DNA of 64,000 bases from Gymnopilus junonius (lineage: Eukaryota; Basidiomycota; Agaricomycetes; Agaricales; Galerinaceae), in assembly GCA_015501075.1 (NCBI GenBank), contig JADNYJ010000018.1, forward strand, positions 1-64,000, read 5' to 3'. A program made the position numbers and the translations under genes. Below the pieces are notes generated by a model, which was given only the letters and a program-made list of their open reading frames with translations, was not told the DNA's origin and made no database searches. Numbering within the stretch: position 1 is the stretch's first letter; each line of letters starts with the position of its first letter. Shown in pieces: positions 22,915-34,784 of the stretch.

Positions 22915-22926
22915 TACTTCTGTTTG

Positions 22927-22950
22927 GGCTCACTTTCTATAGGTGTGGGC
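22927..22950 (+). repeat. MITE left TIR
   Basis: Perfect 24-bp inverted partner of 23668-23691. Confidence 0.9.
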
Positions 22951-23667
22951 CAAATATGATATAACTGAGTTTGAAAATATAATCATGTACAAACAAAGTA
23001 ACTCAGCCAAATAATGCAGCTACTTCGACATGTTCTGGGGCGCGGAAGTCCAGAACCAGAGCATAAATCAGTGAGATGAGCCTGATTCCTGAACATGGTA
23101 AATTTTAGAATATTTGACCTTTTTCTTAGCTCGGAGGCCACTCAATGAACACCACTGTACAAGGAAACTCATTAGGTCAGCGCAGACAGGTGATGAACTG
23201 GCCCTTTTGCATACATTCTTCCAAAGATTGGAAGGCATCTGGAGAGCTTGAAAAATAAGATAAAAATTTTAATCTGAGTAACATTTAAAGAGGATAGGGA
23301 GGGTGCATGAAGCGCGCTAGAAAAATCAAAAATCCACCCTGTTCTCCTCCCCACCCTGGAGCATTTGAAAGACATCTATGCAATTCACAGTTCTTGGTTC
23401 ATATGCATATTGAGAGGGCCATGCGAAGCATGGTAGGAAAAAATAATGTGCTACTTGGACCTACCCAAATCAAGGACCAGATCAATTTCATACCCAAATG
23501 CGTGAAGCACGCCTCGAAAAAATGGACTGCTTTCAGCCCCTGCAGATTTCATCAAATCACAGCATGCTAGATGACCTTCACCTATACTTATAGACACTGC
23601 ATGATTTATTTATTTCTTCCCTCCCTTCTTCGATTTAATTTATTTAATTTTATTTAATATTAGGTGA

Positions 23668-23691
23668 GCCCACACCTATAGAAAGTGAGCC
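23668..23691 (-). repeat. MITE right TIR
   Basis: Perfect 24-bp inverted partner of 22927-22950. Confidence 0.9.
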
Positions 23692-23699
23692 TCTGTTTG

Positions 23700-24413
23700 T
23701 TTTTAAAGGAAGAAATTCAGAAATTCACAGAAATTCAAGAAAATGCATTTCCAGCTCTTGAGACTTCGAACAAGCCTTATTTTATGATAGTATACAGACA
23801 TATAAACCCTCCCGGAAACAATACCCCCTCCAGCTGCTTGAAGAGGGCCAAAAATGGATAAAATTGGGCATCTCAACTGAAGGCATCCCCCTGCCACAAC
23901 TTGAACTTTGAACATCGCTCCGGTGTCAACCTCCTTCTCTCCCTGCCAGGCTGACCTCGTAATCTCGATGCTGAGGATACAGCAGATCGGGAGAGCTTGT
24001 ATTCTACTGCTACTTGGCCTGTCTTGACTGGGTAGTAGAGTCTGTTCAGAAACTCACCTTTGACATCTCTGTTACTGTCTTTGAAGTCCATAGGATGTCG
24101 CCCCATGTCCTCAAGTCCTCCATGACCCACAAAAGCCATGTTAGCCCTTATGTTGGGCCTTATGTGCTGGCACTGACTGGGCCCTGCTGTTGAGGCAGCT
24201 ATCTTCACTTTCCAATCCCAGAAACTTCCAAGGAAGGTTGCTGTTCTTATCTTACATGATGTATGGGTGGTTAAATGGGTGTAGCTTGCATTGTTAGAGG
24301 CAGAAAAGAGCGTAGAGAGTTGAACAATGAATTTTTGAATTTCTGTGATTTCTTGAATTTCTTTTCTTTGAAATGAACAAAAGTCACGCGGACAAGAATT
24401 TCCGAAATGGCTG
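23700..24413. other. Right remnant of outer element
   Basis: AAATTC/GAATTT-rich blocks at about 23704-23745 and 24325-24372 are roughly inverted copies of each other and extend the outer TIR inward. Between them a minus-strand frame (ATG at 24466, stop at 23873) reads protein-like (for example NMAFVGHGGLEDMGRH), but it crosses the TIR. It may be a captured gene fragment; I cannot name it. Confidence 0.45.
24381..24413 (-). repeat. Right TIR of outer element
   Basis: Inverted partner of 3949-3981 and followed by TA at 24414-24415. A short chance open frame on the minus strand (23873-24466) runs through it, which argues against that frame being a real gene. Confidence 0.8.
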
Positions 24414-24619
24414 TAGATCATTTCTGCGAGATCATCCCAATCAAAAGAGCACTGCCTTACTGTCAAAGAAAGCGATGTTGCCGGCCAGGTCCCGAAATAT
24501 GACAGTTGCTAAGGCTGATGATTTGTTTCGGAAGGGATGATAAAGCGAGCAGCCCACCCATGCGTTCCCTTTGTCCCTGGTACCCCATCCCATCCCAACA
24601 CGAAGGCTGAGCTTTAGCA

Positions 24620-26191
24620 ATGTCGACCATTGAATTCAAAGAAACTCCTCAAGTCCCCGTCGCTATTAAAGACGTGGACCATGCTCCAGCTTCTGGTCAA
24701 GCAAATGGAGCACAATCTACTTCTGCAACCACTGTGGAAGGTTTCGACCGTTGGATTAAGGACTTCCAGAAATATGAGTCTATCCTGGTAAAACGTAATT
24801 TCCTCACTCGAGCTTTTCTTCACTGAGCATGCCCTTTAGAATGAAATGGCTAAAGTCAATGCAGATACCAAATTCAAGGACGAGCTCGCTACCATCGAGA
24901 AATGTTGGTGTCAAAAATCTCACAGATCTCATCTACGAGCGCTCATGTTTGTTTGACTTAGGGTTCAAAGTCTTGAACGAGTCAGAAAGGACTGCAGCAA
25001 TCTATGCCCTTCTCCAGCATTCTACACAGGACCAGGTTCGCTTTTTTGTGGCTGTCCTCCAACAAATGATTCGACTGAGGAACCCAAGGCTGCACCTGGT
25101 ACGCTAAATTTTGATGCGAAAGAAACGTACCCTTATCGCCAGATTCTATAGTCGCTCCTGAACCCCAAATCAAACCCAAGCTTGGGAAGCTCAGCTTTCG
25201 TCCTCCCAGCTTGAATCTTCCCGACCATCTCGACTCGCCGGTCACTCCTACTCCTGTCACCGCAAGGGAATCTGCAATCGATGAGCAGAGTCATGAGAAC
25301 CTGCTCGCCCAGGCCACGTTGAATGATATGGTCAACACACCCGTGTTACCCCTTTATCAGAAAGACAAGGACGCCGCCAAAGACCCCAAGGCGGGAAGCT
25401 CTACTGCTTCCCTTCCTGGGTTCTCTGGCATCAATCCATACACTCTCAACATGCTTGCCAATGCAGGGCTTTCTACTGAGGCCCAGCTTCTCGCTGCACA
25501 GCTAGTTATGAGTGGACTTGTACAACCCACCGGCCTTGCTTCGCAACCTTCGGCTAAGCCTAAGAAGTCTCAGTTACCTTCCAGCTGGCGAACTCCCACC
25601 AGTGCTCGTTACCCTGCAAGTGCTTTGAGAAGCAGTGGCTTACGTCCTAGTAGCAGCCTCAAGAGTGCTGGTTTGAAAAGCAGTGCACTCGCGGCGCCAG
25701 CCACTCCCGTCAGCGCATTGGAGACGCCTCGTGAAGAAGACTTTGTTCCCGAGATGTTGAATGACATCCCAGGCTGGTTAAGGGGCCTTCGTCTTCACAA
25801 ATATACACAATGTTTCGAAGGCCTGTCCTGGCAAGAGATAGTAGTTCTCGATGACGCCACCTTGGAAAACAAAGGAGTAGCGGCCCTCGGTGCTCGAAGG
25901 CGTTTATTGAGGACCTTTGAACATGTCAGGAAGAGGATGGGGATGGAAGAACCTACTAGTGCTACCCCAACGACCAGCGCGATCCCGACTGGTGCAGCTC
26001 TCAACAGCACTCCAGAATATGATCACGTCCCTCACAGTGCACTACCCCGGTCGAAATTGTCGATCAATTCGCCCATTTTCACACCTACTTGGGATACCTC
26101 CAAGGTTCCCCAAAGTGCTTCCCCTGCTGTATCTGTTAACCCGATTCCGCCTACTACCAAAAGTGCCTCGACTACTACCACCGCCGAGTAG
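24620..26191 (+). CDS. VTS1: Vts1/Smaug-type RNA-binding protein with SAM domain
   Basis: Vts1 binds Smaug recognition hairpins in mRNAs through its SAM domain and promotes their deadenylation and decay in the cytoplasm. Exon 1 starts at 24620. Introns lie at about 24789-24839 and at 24904-24961. The N-terminal conserved helix region reads [19 protein letters not shown] and [11 protein letters not shown] long Ser/Pro/Ala-rich linker follows, then the SAM domain near 25760-25950 with [38 protein letters not shown] and a basic helix that contacts RNA. Around 25061-25072, after LQQM, the frame must shift by one base to reach the linker; no credible intron explains it, so a base is probably missing. 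The stop is at 26189-26191. The gene begins just outside the transposon nest. Confidence 0.88.
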
Positions 26192-26577
26192 AGAATACGT
26201 CTCGTTATATTCTATTGAGGCATGAGGATATGTATACAGCCTTTTCTTTTATCTACTACTGTCAGTTGGGTGTGCTCTACAAACCTTTTTCATCACTGCG
26301 TGATGGAATCTACCAAATATAAATACATGAAACCCCATTTTGGCAGTATTCATAATAATAGAAAGTCTAAAGATTACAAGTCGAGAAAATAGCGGTGTTT
26401 TCGTTCCGGTATTTTTACCGCGATTGCTGGTACATCTGCGAAGCAAGTGGGGAAAATAACATAAGTACTGTACGAATGAAAGATGATATTGTATTTCAAT
26501 CTGTCGAATCTCCGTAGCAGATATCAAATTCTGCCCAAATGGATGTGCAAGCACAGATACACCGAGTTCAACAAACC
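26192..26577. other. Convergent 3' intergenic region
   Basis: Between the ends of VTS1 and the dipeptidase gene. It is AT-rich with no gene seen and must hold both polyadenylation sites. Confidence 0.5.
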
Positions 26578-28501
26578 CTACAATTCGATCCGCTTCTTCC
26601 CAATATCTCGACGCTTCTTATACAAGTCAAAAGCAGGAGAGGCGCCCGCTGCTTGGAGTTCCAGGGCAATCTTCTCTGCACCTTCCATAACACGTAACAG
26701 GTTGCCGCCCGTCAGTCCAGCAAGTTCGTATTTGTTCCATCCCCGTCGGTACAGCTCAGCAATCTTGAAGTGGATCAATTAAGAGATTGCGATAAAACCA
26801 TGGTAGTGGTGTGCTCACCAAAACAGGATATTTAGATACATCCTCCAGTCCGACAGGAACGTCCCCAATGCCATCGAAGTCACTACCTAGGCCGACACTG
26901 AGCATCACAGGATTAGGGACCGTCAGGACGTTAGATGAAGACATTTTACGCACTGCTCCTTGCCGGATACTTGTGCTATATGGTCAACGTGATCAGCAAC
27001 AGCTTCGACTGTTGCCTTTCCAGGGGCAGCAACAAAGAAAGGCGCAAAATTGACCTGCAGTAAGATAAGCCATGTTAATGGCTACAAAAGATGAAATATG
27101 AAGGCCAATTACCATCACCACTGCATCCGTCTTGTTTTCCCCATGTCCGATGAGTCGTAAAATATTGTCGGGAACATTTCTGGGAACATCATGGACAGCC
27201 CGAGCAGATGAATGAGACCAAATGACTGGTGCCTTCGAATGCGCGATACCCTGTTTTGCAGTTGCATCAGAGGTATGTGAAAGATCGACAAGGACGCCCA
27301 AGCGGTTCATCTCATCAATCAACACTTCTCCAAGAGGGCTACAATCATGGAACTTCCTCAGATATAAACCAGAATGAGATGTAAGAAAGGATGCAACTAC
27401 CTCAAGCCACCATGTAGTGGAATAATACCAGAATTGAGCCCGCAGGAGTCCGCGAAGGCATTGTGGCATGTGTGAGTGAGTGTGACGTATCGAACGCCAA
27501 GGTTATAGTACTGTCGTAGGACAGCAATCGAATTGCCTAGTTGATGACCTCTGCAATGGACACGATGAGGATCCACATTGCATCAGGAGATATGCACATA
27601 CCCTTCCACGCCGAGGAGACTGGCAATCTTTCCTTCTGCTACGGCAGTTTTAACATCTTCCGAAGTCAGAGCGAGGGCAAATGTCTAGTAAAAGGAAATG
27701 AATTGCTTCCATTACAAAGTAAGAGAAGCAACTGTACGTTGGGATATTTAGCGATCAGGAGCTTCGAGACATCGATTTGTTCCAGTGTATCGCTAGAAGA
27801 TATTCATGCTTAGGAAGACCCGCACAGGAACTTAATTTCTCAAAGGGCACGAACCGAACTTTCCAAGTTGCTCCTAGAAAATCCCAGCCCGCGGCTGCAG
27901 GGTCTGGACAGGAAACATAAGTGGACCTAATGTGCAGGATAGTATGTCAGCATATGCATTTCATGGCTGCACGGCTGATTCGACTAACCAGAAGAAACCG
28001 CCGACTTTGCCTTTCCTCAATCGAGGTATATCGACATGTCCAGGCATCTCCGACTCGAGGTCAACCGCAGAGGCATTGTTGCTGTACGAGCCACGGACGA
28101 GGATAGGAAGGTCTACAAAAAGAGATCGGAAAAAAAAAAAGATTAGATGATACAAATGCAAACCAATGTGTCCATCCTGTGAGAGCCGAGATAAGAACTA
28201 GACAATAACTCAAGCACGATATGCAACGCACAATGACTGGGGCTTTGTCGAGGATGGCCAACGCAGCTAAGTGAGGGTCTTTCGGCAATTTGCCTAACCA
28301 GGGGGCGAACGCATCCCCGAACAGGCTCTCAAACCCAACCAGGAGGATAATGGCAGCAACGAAGAGCACAGTCAGAGAACCCCACACGGTAGCCCGGACC
28401 TTTGGGTTTGACTTGGTGGCTGTCTGGATATCGGTGTGTTCTTGGTTGCCGTCATTGGCAAGGAGAGGCGAATTCTCAGTAGGGTGGCCATTGGAGGACA
28501 T
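26578..28501 (-). CDS. Membrane dipeptidase (peptidase family M19)
   Basis: A zinc-dependent dipeptidase of the renal dipeptidase type, which cleaves dipeptides at the cell surface or in a vacuolar or secretory lumen. The start at 28501 gives a cytosolic Ser/Asn-rich tail and one membrane anchor (about residues 40-60, [12 protein letters not shown]), so it is a type II membrane protein. Metal and active-site motifs follow: [44 protein letters not shown] and LGSDFDG. The C terminus is [13 protein letters not shown], stop at 26578. There are about ten introns. The first zinc-binding motif is on a 13-nt micro-exon (28164-28176). The length matches the family. Confidence 0.9.
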
Positions 28502-28904
28502 GACGGAGCATGAAGGAAGAGATAGTTCGCCTAATGTGCAGAGCACGACGCAGAGGGTCTGTCGCTGCGGGAACTACCAGCGTCCGCATGTCTGCATCAC
28601 CAATTCTTGTCGGTTAAACGTCATCGGTGGGAAGGAAGACTCAATAAAAACTTAGAATTGCGACATGTTTTCAAATTTTAACTGCAGTACCGTTTTCGGC
28701 TCGTTTTAAAATCTTTGTCAGTTTGAAGAAAATAAATGTGCTAAAATACATGCGTCCAAGAACATCCGTAACGTGGACGAAACAAAGGGTACTAAATATA
28801 TGAATGCAGACACAGCGAGAGGTACTAATAAGAGTGTAGACGACATCAGTACTTATCCGACGATGTTCTACTTTTCCAAAGGCTAAAAACCAGCATGAAT
28901 TGGT
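28502..28904. other. Intergenic region
   Basis: Promoter side of the dipeptidase gene and 3' side of the fumarate reductase gene; no gene seen. Confidence 0.5.
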
Positions 28905-30979
<2,075 letters not shown>

Positions 30980-31501
30980 TTCTAATTGTGCAGCGATTTG
31001 TGAGGTGGTGATGGTAGGGAGTGAAGGGGCAGGGTACGGATAACTGGAACTCTTATAGCCTTCGCATCACGGGGTAATTAGTCCCGGGTGCGGACACATG
31101 TGATTCCGCTCATACTGGCAAGTCGCCGGCTCAGTGAGCCAATGGCTCTTGCGTTTTTACTACGCTCCTTTTATGAGCCCACATATTTAAGCTCCTTGCA
31201 ATGTTTTTACTCCACATCAAAGTAAAGACAATAGTATCACATCGGAGTAAGAGTGGCAATTCCAAAGGAAAGGCCTGCGGCGTTAGCAAAGTCTACCCAC
31301 CCGAGTTTACCACTGAGGGTAACCCCACTGAAGACCGGAATGAGCTTGTCAATGATTATGGTCGAACGGACTAGGCCTGGGTCGATTATTCTGGTTCACT
31401 AAATATCACGCGGGAAAGTCAGGAACTTTCAGCTGCTGAAGTTAATATTTGTCGAATTACAGCTCGATCTATGACAAACTTATACGCGCTGCATACTCAT
31501 T
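30980..31501. other. Intergenic region
   Basis: Promoter side of the fumarate reductase gene and downstream of the riboside kinase gene. A CCAAT-like box occurs at about 31138-31142. No gene seen. Confidence 0.5.
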
Positions 31502-32644
31502 CTACAGACTCTCGAAAGCATCTTTGATCACGTTGCAGCAGCGTTCGACACCCTCTGTCATCGAAATGTCTAAACTCTCCAATAGCGTCAGGTCTTTTAT
31601 CTTACTCGTCGGCTTGCCGTGCTCCACGTCTCCATCCTCGAAGAGGTCCTTGTGTGCTTCGACGTATGCTGGATAAACTACATCGTCCCAGTAACCAGGA
31701 GGATCGCGCCATAGCGAACCCTCTGGGTCAGATTGGACTCCACGAGACGGTATCCGAACGCATCACCGCAATTTTATTCACCGAAAGATACGCAATGAAC
31801 GGAATAAATAACCGACGGCGTGGGGAGGGAAATATGAATTGCAGGTAGGGGATGAAAACAGTTAGTTCGGGATAATATAAGGGAGACAGCAATGCAGTTT
31901 AATGCTATATCTTACCAGCTGTATGATAACCGTGCCTCTCGTGTCGACGTTTCTTAAGCACGTCATAAGGGACCCGCAACATTATCCGGACATCTAATTG
32001 GTCGATCACGTCCTGTAATTTATTGAATTAATACGAAGAAGCGAAAACTTGTACGGGTTGAAGACATACCTGATTCCAATACAGTAAAAAGCCGTCTACC
32101 AGGCCCCAAATGATACGTTCGTTGAGTGCGTCTTCCTTCTCTGCCTTGATGTGTTTGAATTCGTTGATCCACTTGGCGCGAACTTGAGGATCGATCTTAA
32201 TTTCTTTCTGTTCATTGAGATGGTCGTGACTGCGGTGGTCAGGAGGAATTTGGCCCGTCTCTTTGACATTCTGAAGGAACTTGACGAGACGGTGCCAAGT
32301 TATTGCGCCAGCAGGTGCATCCCAGTCTTGAACATTGTGTATCGGATGGAGGGGGACAAGCTCCTGGGGCTGAAAGGAGTGAGGAGGGCGATTAAAAGGA
32401 CGGATGGTGGCTACACACCGGGGCAAAATCCTGCATGACATTGTCAGAATTGTGAGGCAGGAAGGGCAGCTTTACTTACGTCCTGATGGATGATAACACT
32501 ATCAGGCAGGATGCTCCTGAGATGCTTTGCAAGAGTGGTCTTGCCCGAGCAAGTTGCACCGCTGAACGGGTCTCTTGTCAATGGCTGTCTGGGAGAGCGA
32601 AAGAGGGCTCACCCGACACCGATCAAGATGACCTTTGTCTTCAT
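31502..32644 (-). CDS. NRK1: Nicotinamide riboside kinase (NRK family)
   Basis: This phosphorylates nicotinamide riboside to nicotinamide mononucleotide in NAD salvage, in the cytosol. The start is at 32644 (MKTKVILIGVG). The Walker A motif GATCSGKTTLAKHL spans an intron. It is followed by SVIIHQD and DDFAP (the substrate-binding Asp), then VQDWDAPAGAI and, after another intron, DVRIMLRVPYDVLKKRRHER, the lid Arg region. The stop TAG is at 31502-31504. There are about five introns. The gene is divergent from the mitochondrial protein gene at 32773. Confidence 0.88.
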
Positions 32645-32772
32645 GATTGTGGTGGATAACTTGCAAGATAGATGAGTCACGTGTCATGCGTCATGGTCTC
32701 TGCGTCATTGCAGCTCCTCTGATTTATTAATATATATAAATGAGGCCCTCCAATGCTGCAACATGTCAAACC
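32645..32772. promoter_or_regulatory. Bidirectional promoter with TATA-like box
   Basis: 128 bases between two divergent start codons. A TATATATAAA box at about 32730-32740 lies 33-43 bases before the plus-strand ATG at 32773, and so fits that gene. Confidence 0.6.
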
Positions 32773-33578
32773 ATGCTTCGTTCATCTCTCCTCCGTCTCA
32801 AGCCTGCTATCTGTCTTCCCGTAAGCAAGCGTCTCTCTTACTTGTCCGTCCCATTGTTCATCTTCAAGTAGCCCACACGTCCCTATGCTACCGTCCCCCC
32901 CCCACCCAGCAAACCCAAACAACAGTCAGACAATACCATCGTCTATGTTGCTCTCGGCATAGCAGCGGCAGGGGGCGCCTATTACTACTTCAGAGAGTCC
33001 GATGAGGCTCGCGACCTCAAGGAAAAGGCCAAAAAGGACGAAGAAGAGGCGAAACGCAAAGGCCAAGAAGCCGTCGTTGCTACAAAAGCCCGTGCCAATG
33101 ATACCTACCGTCAAGGACAGGCTACATATGAGAGTACTAAGGTGTGCCTTTTGCTGTTGCTCATCCTTCTTCGTACTCATGTTTTCCTTAGCAAGAGAGT
33201 AAGGAGCTCTTGGACAAGGGAATCCGCGCTACAGAAGCACGCGGCCGAAGCATTGGCGAGGACCTCGAGGCCAAGCTAGATTCAGCAAAGAACTCTACTA
33301 TCAGCGGACTAACACGTGCCCGAGATTCAACAGAACAACTCTACTCTGAAGCCCGCTCCACTGCGGAGCGGAAGGCGAAGGAAGCTAGAGAGGAGGCCGA
33401 AAAGAAGGCTGAAGAGACCAAGGCTAGTTGGTCTAGCTGGTTCAGCTGGGGAAGTTCCAAGGCCAAAGGAGGAGCAAGTAAGGTCGAGATTGAGGCCGAT
33501 CGTTTCAGAAGAGAAACTGCCCAAAAGACTGCTGACGTTGCGGATGAAACCAAGGAACGGGCTCAAAAGCACGCGTAA
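32773..33578 (+). CDS. Mitochondrial single-pass membrane protein with charged coiled coil
   Basis: The start at 32773 gives a basic, Leu/Arg-rich mitochondrial presequence (MLRSSLLRLKPAICLP). An intron of about 50 bases follows, then RPYATVPPPPP, a typical cleavage region. One transmembrane helix (YVALGIAAAGGAYYYF) comes next, followed by a long Lys/Glu/Ala-rich helical part with RARDSTEQLYSEARSTAERK repeats, and a stop at 33576. A second intron lies near 33141-33192. The amphipathic repeats resemble LEA- or apolipoprotein-like helices. I do not recognise a named family. An upstream ATG at 32763 is in another frame and is unlikely to be used. Confidence 0.7.
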
Positions 33579-33873
33579 TAATTAATTTATGCCTAGCTAT
33601 TATCACAAGTCATAATATTTGTTGTAAGTCCTGCGATATTACAAGCCTCAACAACGAAGAGATAGAACCACCAAGCACACCTATAACAGTCACCTCGAAC
33701 TGGTCTAAACAACTTTTGGTTGCAGGTAACCAGGCCGTCAACGCGTCAACTTGAGCATAGGAAGTTGCGGATTTATGGTGCGATCTTCTTTGAAAGAGCC
33801 ATTGCAAGGTCCTCCCTCTGTCCCTGGTAATTGAGGACATAAATCGTCCGGAACGACGGGAATAAGGTTGGCG
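33579..33873. other. Intergenic region
   Basis: A minus-strand frame at 33610-33840 has no family features. Nothing further is supported. Confidence 0.35.
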
Positions 33874-34185
33874 TCACACGACTTTGTTAAATTTCTCTAG
33901 CCAAGCGCTGACATTGCAGAGCTTGTCATAATGTCGTTGGCAGTAAAAAAAACCATATTGTGTATTGTGGTCGAAAGACATGACCCAGTATACTACTGGA
34001 ACGCTCATGACATGGTAGTCGGTTGGTCCGTTGAATGTCCTGTGGATGACGTGGGTCACGCTTTCAAGTTCGATATTTTCCGATGGCCGAGGGTCTAATA
34101 GTACGTTCGCAGGGACCTACCCCAGGTTACTGAGGAATGTGACGATATCCTGGCATTCGTGCCAAATTCCTGCAGTGCTTCGCAT
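33874..34185 (-). CDS. Possible small hypothetical protein
   Basis: A frame from ATG at 34185, with a 37-base intron (GT...AG, about 34085-34121), would encode roughly 90 residues including HVIHRTFNGPTDYHVMSVPV and NTQYGFFYCQRHYDKLC. The residue content is protein-like, with aromatic and cysteine-rich stretches. I know no family, and the intron is unusually short. It could equally be the tail of a longer or decayed gene. Confidence 0.3.
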
Positions 34186-34784
34186 TTGTGAGAGTCGTCG
34201 TTGAAGATGATAAAATATTAAACAAGCAAGAAGAAATCTTTCATTATTGTCTTTCCCACGGTAAACACAGCATCTGTTCCAAGGTATAAATTATAATCTT
34301 GACGTTGCTGTAGATCACGGCAGAAAGCGCTCAGACTGCTATTCCTCAAAGAAATACCAAGCATGCATTTTGTCGTGCGCTGAATGTGCCGATATCCTTC
34401 TCCGTTTAAGATTCTCCTGCGGCGTATGCCTCTACTCTACGTTGACTTGATACCCCATCAGCATCAGTCGCTGCTTGAGCGTGTGTACGACAGGAAACTG
34501 CCAGCCAAGCATCACGGAAAATATGCCACACTCGTCAAGTTGACCGTCACTTTACTCCTTATTAAGAGCGAGGGCGTGAGGAGATACCAGATTGCGCCCT
34601 TTACAAAGATTCGCCTTCATTCTCTCGTAAGAGGCCTGGAATCCTATACATAGTGCCGTTTTAGTGCACTGCATAGGATCTCTGCTTCTAAGGCTTCAAG
34701 TCTTCTATTACTGGAGTTGAACTTAGACTCAGCTGTGCTCCCTGTCCTCACTACCAGCTCTTAGACTGCTCTCCACTCTCGACC
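34186..34784. other. Intergenic region upstream of G-alpha gene
   Basis: A plus-strand frame of 89 codons at 34384-34653 has no recognisable features. The region otherwise appears to be promoter sequence; no gene seen. Confidence 0.4.

Larger units (their letters stand above)
22927..23691. mobile_element. 765-bp MITE with 24-bp perfect TIRs
   Basis: The inverted ends are perfect over 24 bp (begin GGCTCACTTTCTATAGGT). The element is flanked by the perfect 8-bp direct repeat TCTGTTTG at 22919-22926 and 23692-23699. It has no coding capacity. The 8-bp duplication suggests mobilisation by a hAT-like transposase, although the ends differ from those of the hAT at 4202. It inserted in the outer element, 10 bases from the DDE transposon end. 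Its TIRs have no mismatch, so it may be younger than its neighbours. Confidence 0.9.
3949..24413. mobile_element. Outer Tc1/mariner-like element remnant hosting the nest
   Basis: Terminal inverted repeats of 33 bp (3949-3981 and 24381-24413) begin CAGC and share TTTCGGAAATTCTTGTCCGC. They agree at 31 of 33 positions and are flanked by TA on both sides (3947-3948 and 24414-24415), as for Tc1/mariner elements. Without its inserted elements the remnant is only about 0.8-0.9 kb, so it is non-autonomous or internally deleted. The only mismatch is CTG against CCA, which both derive from CCG by loss of CpG. No transposase of its own is visible. It was the first element of the nest to arrive, because everything else lies inside it. 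Confidence 0.75.

Noticed and set aside
3949..24413. A giant single mobile element such as a Starship
   Set aside because: No tyrosine-recombinase captain or cargo is present, and all coding content belongs to the separate nested elements.
23873..24466. A 197-codon minus-strand frame as an intact gene
   Set aside because: It runs through the outer element's TIR and beyond its TA boundary and has no known family, so it is not listed as an intact gene. Only the inner part is reported as a possible fragment.
34384..34653. An 89-codon plus-strand frame upstream of the G-alpha gene
   Set aside because: Composition is not protein-like and there is no recognisable domain; it is probably leader or promoter sequence.
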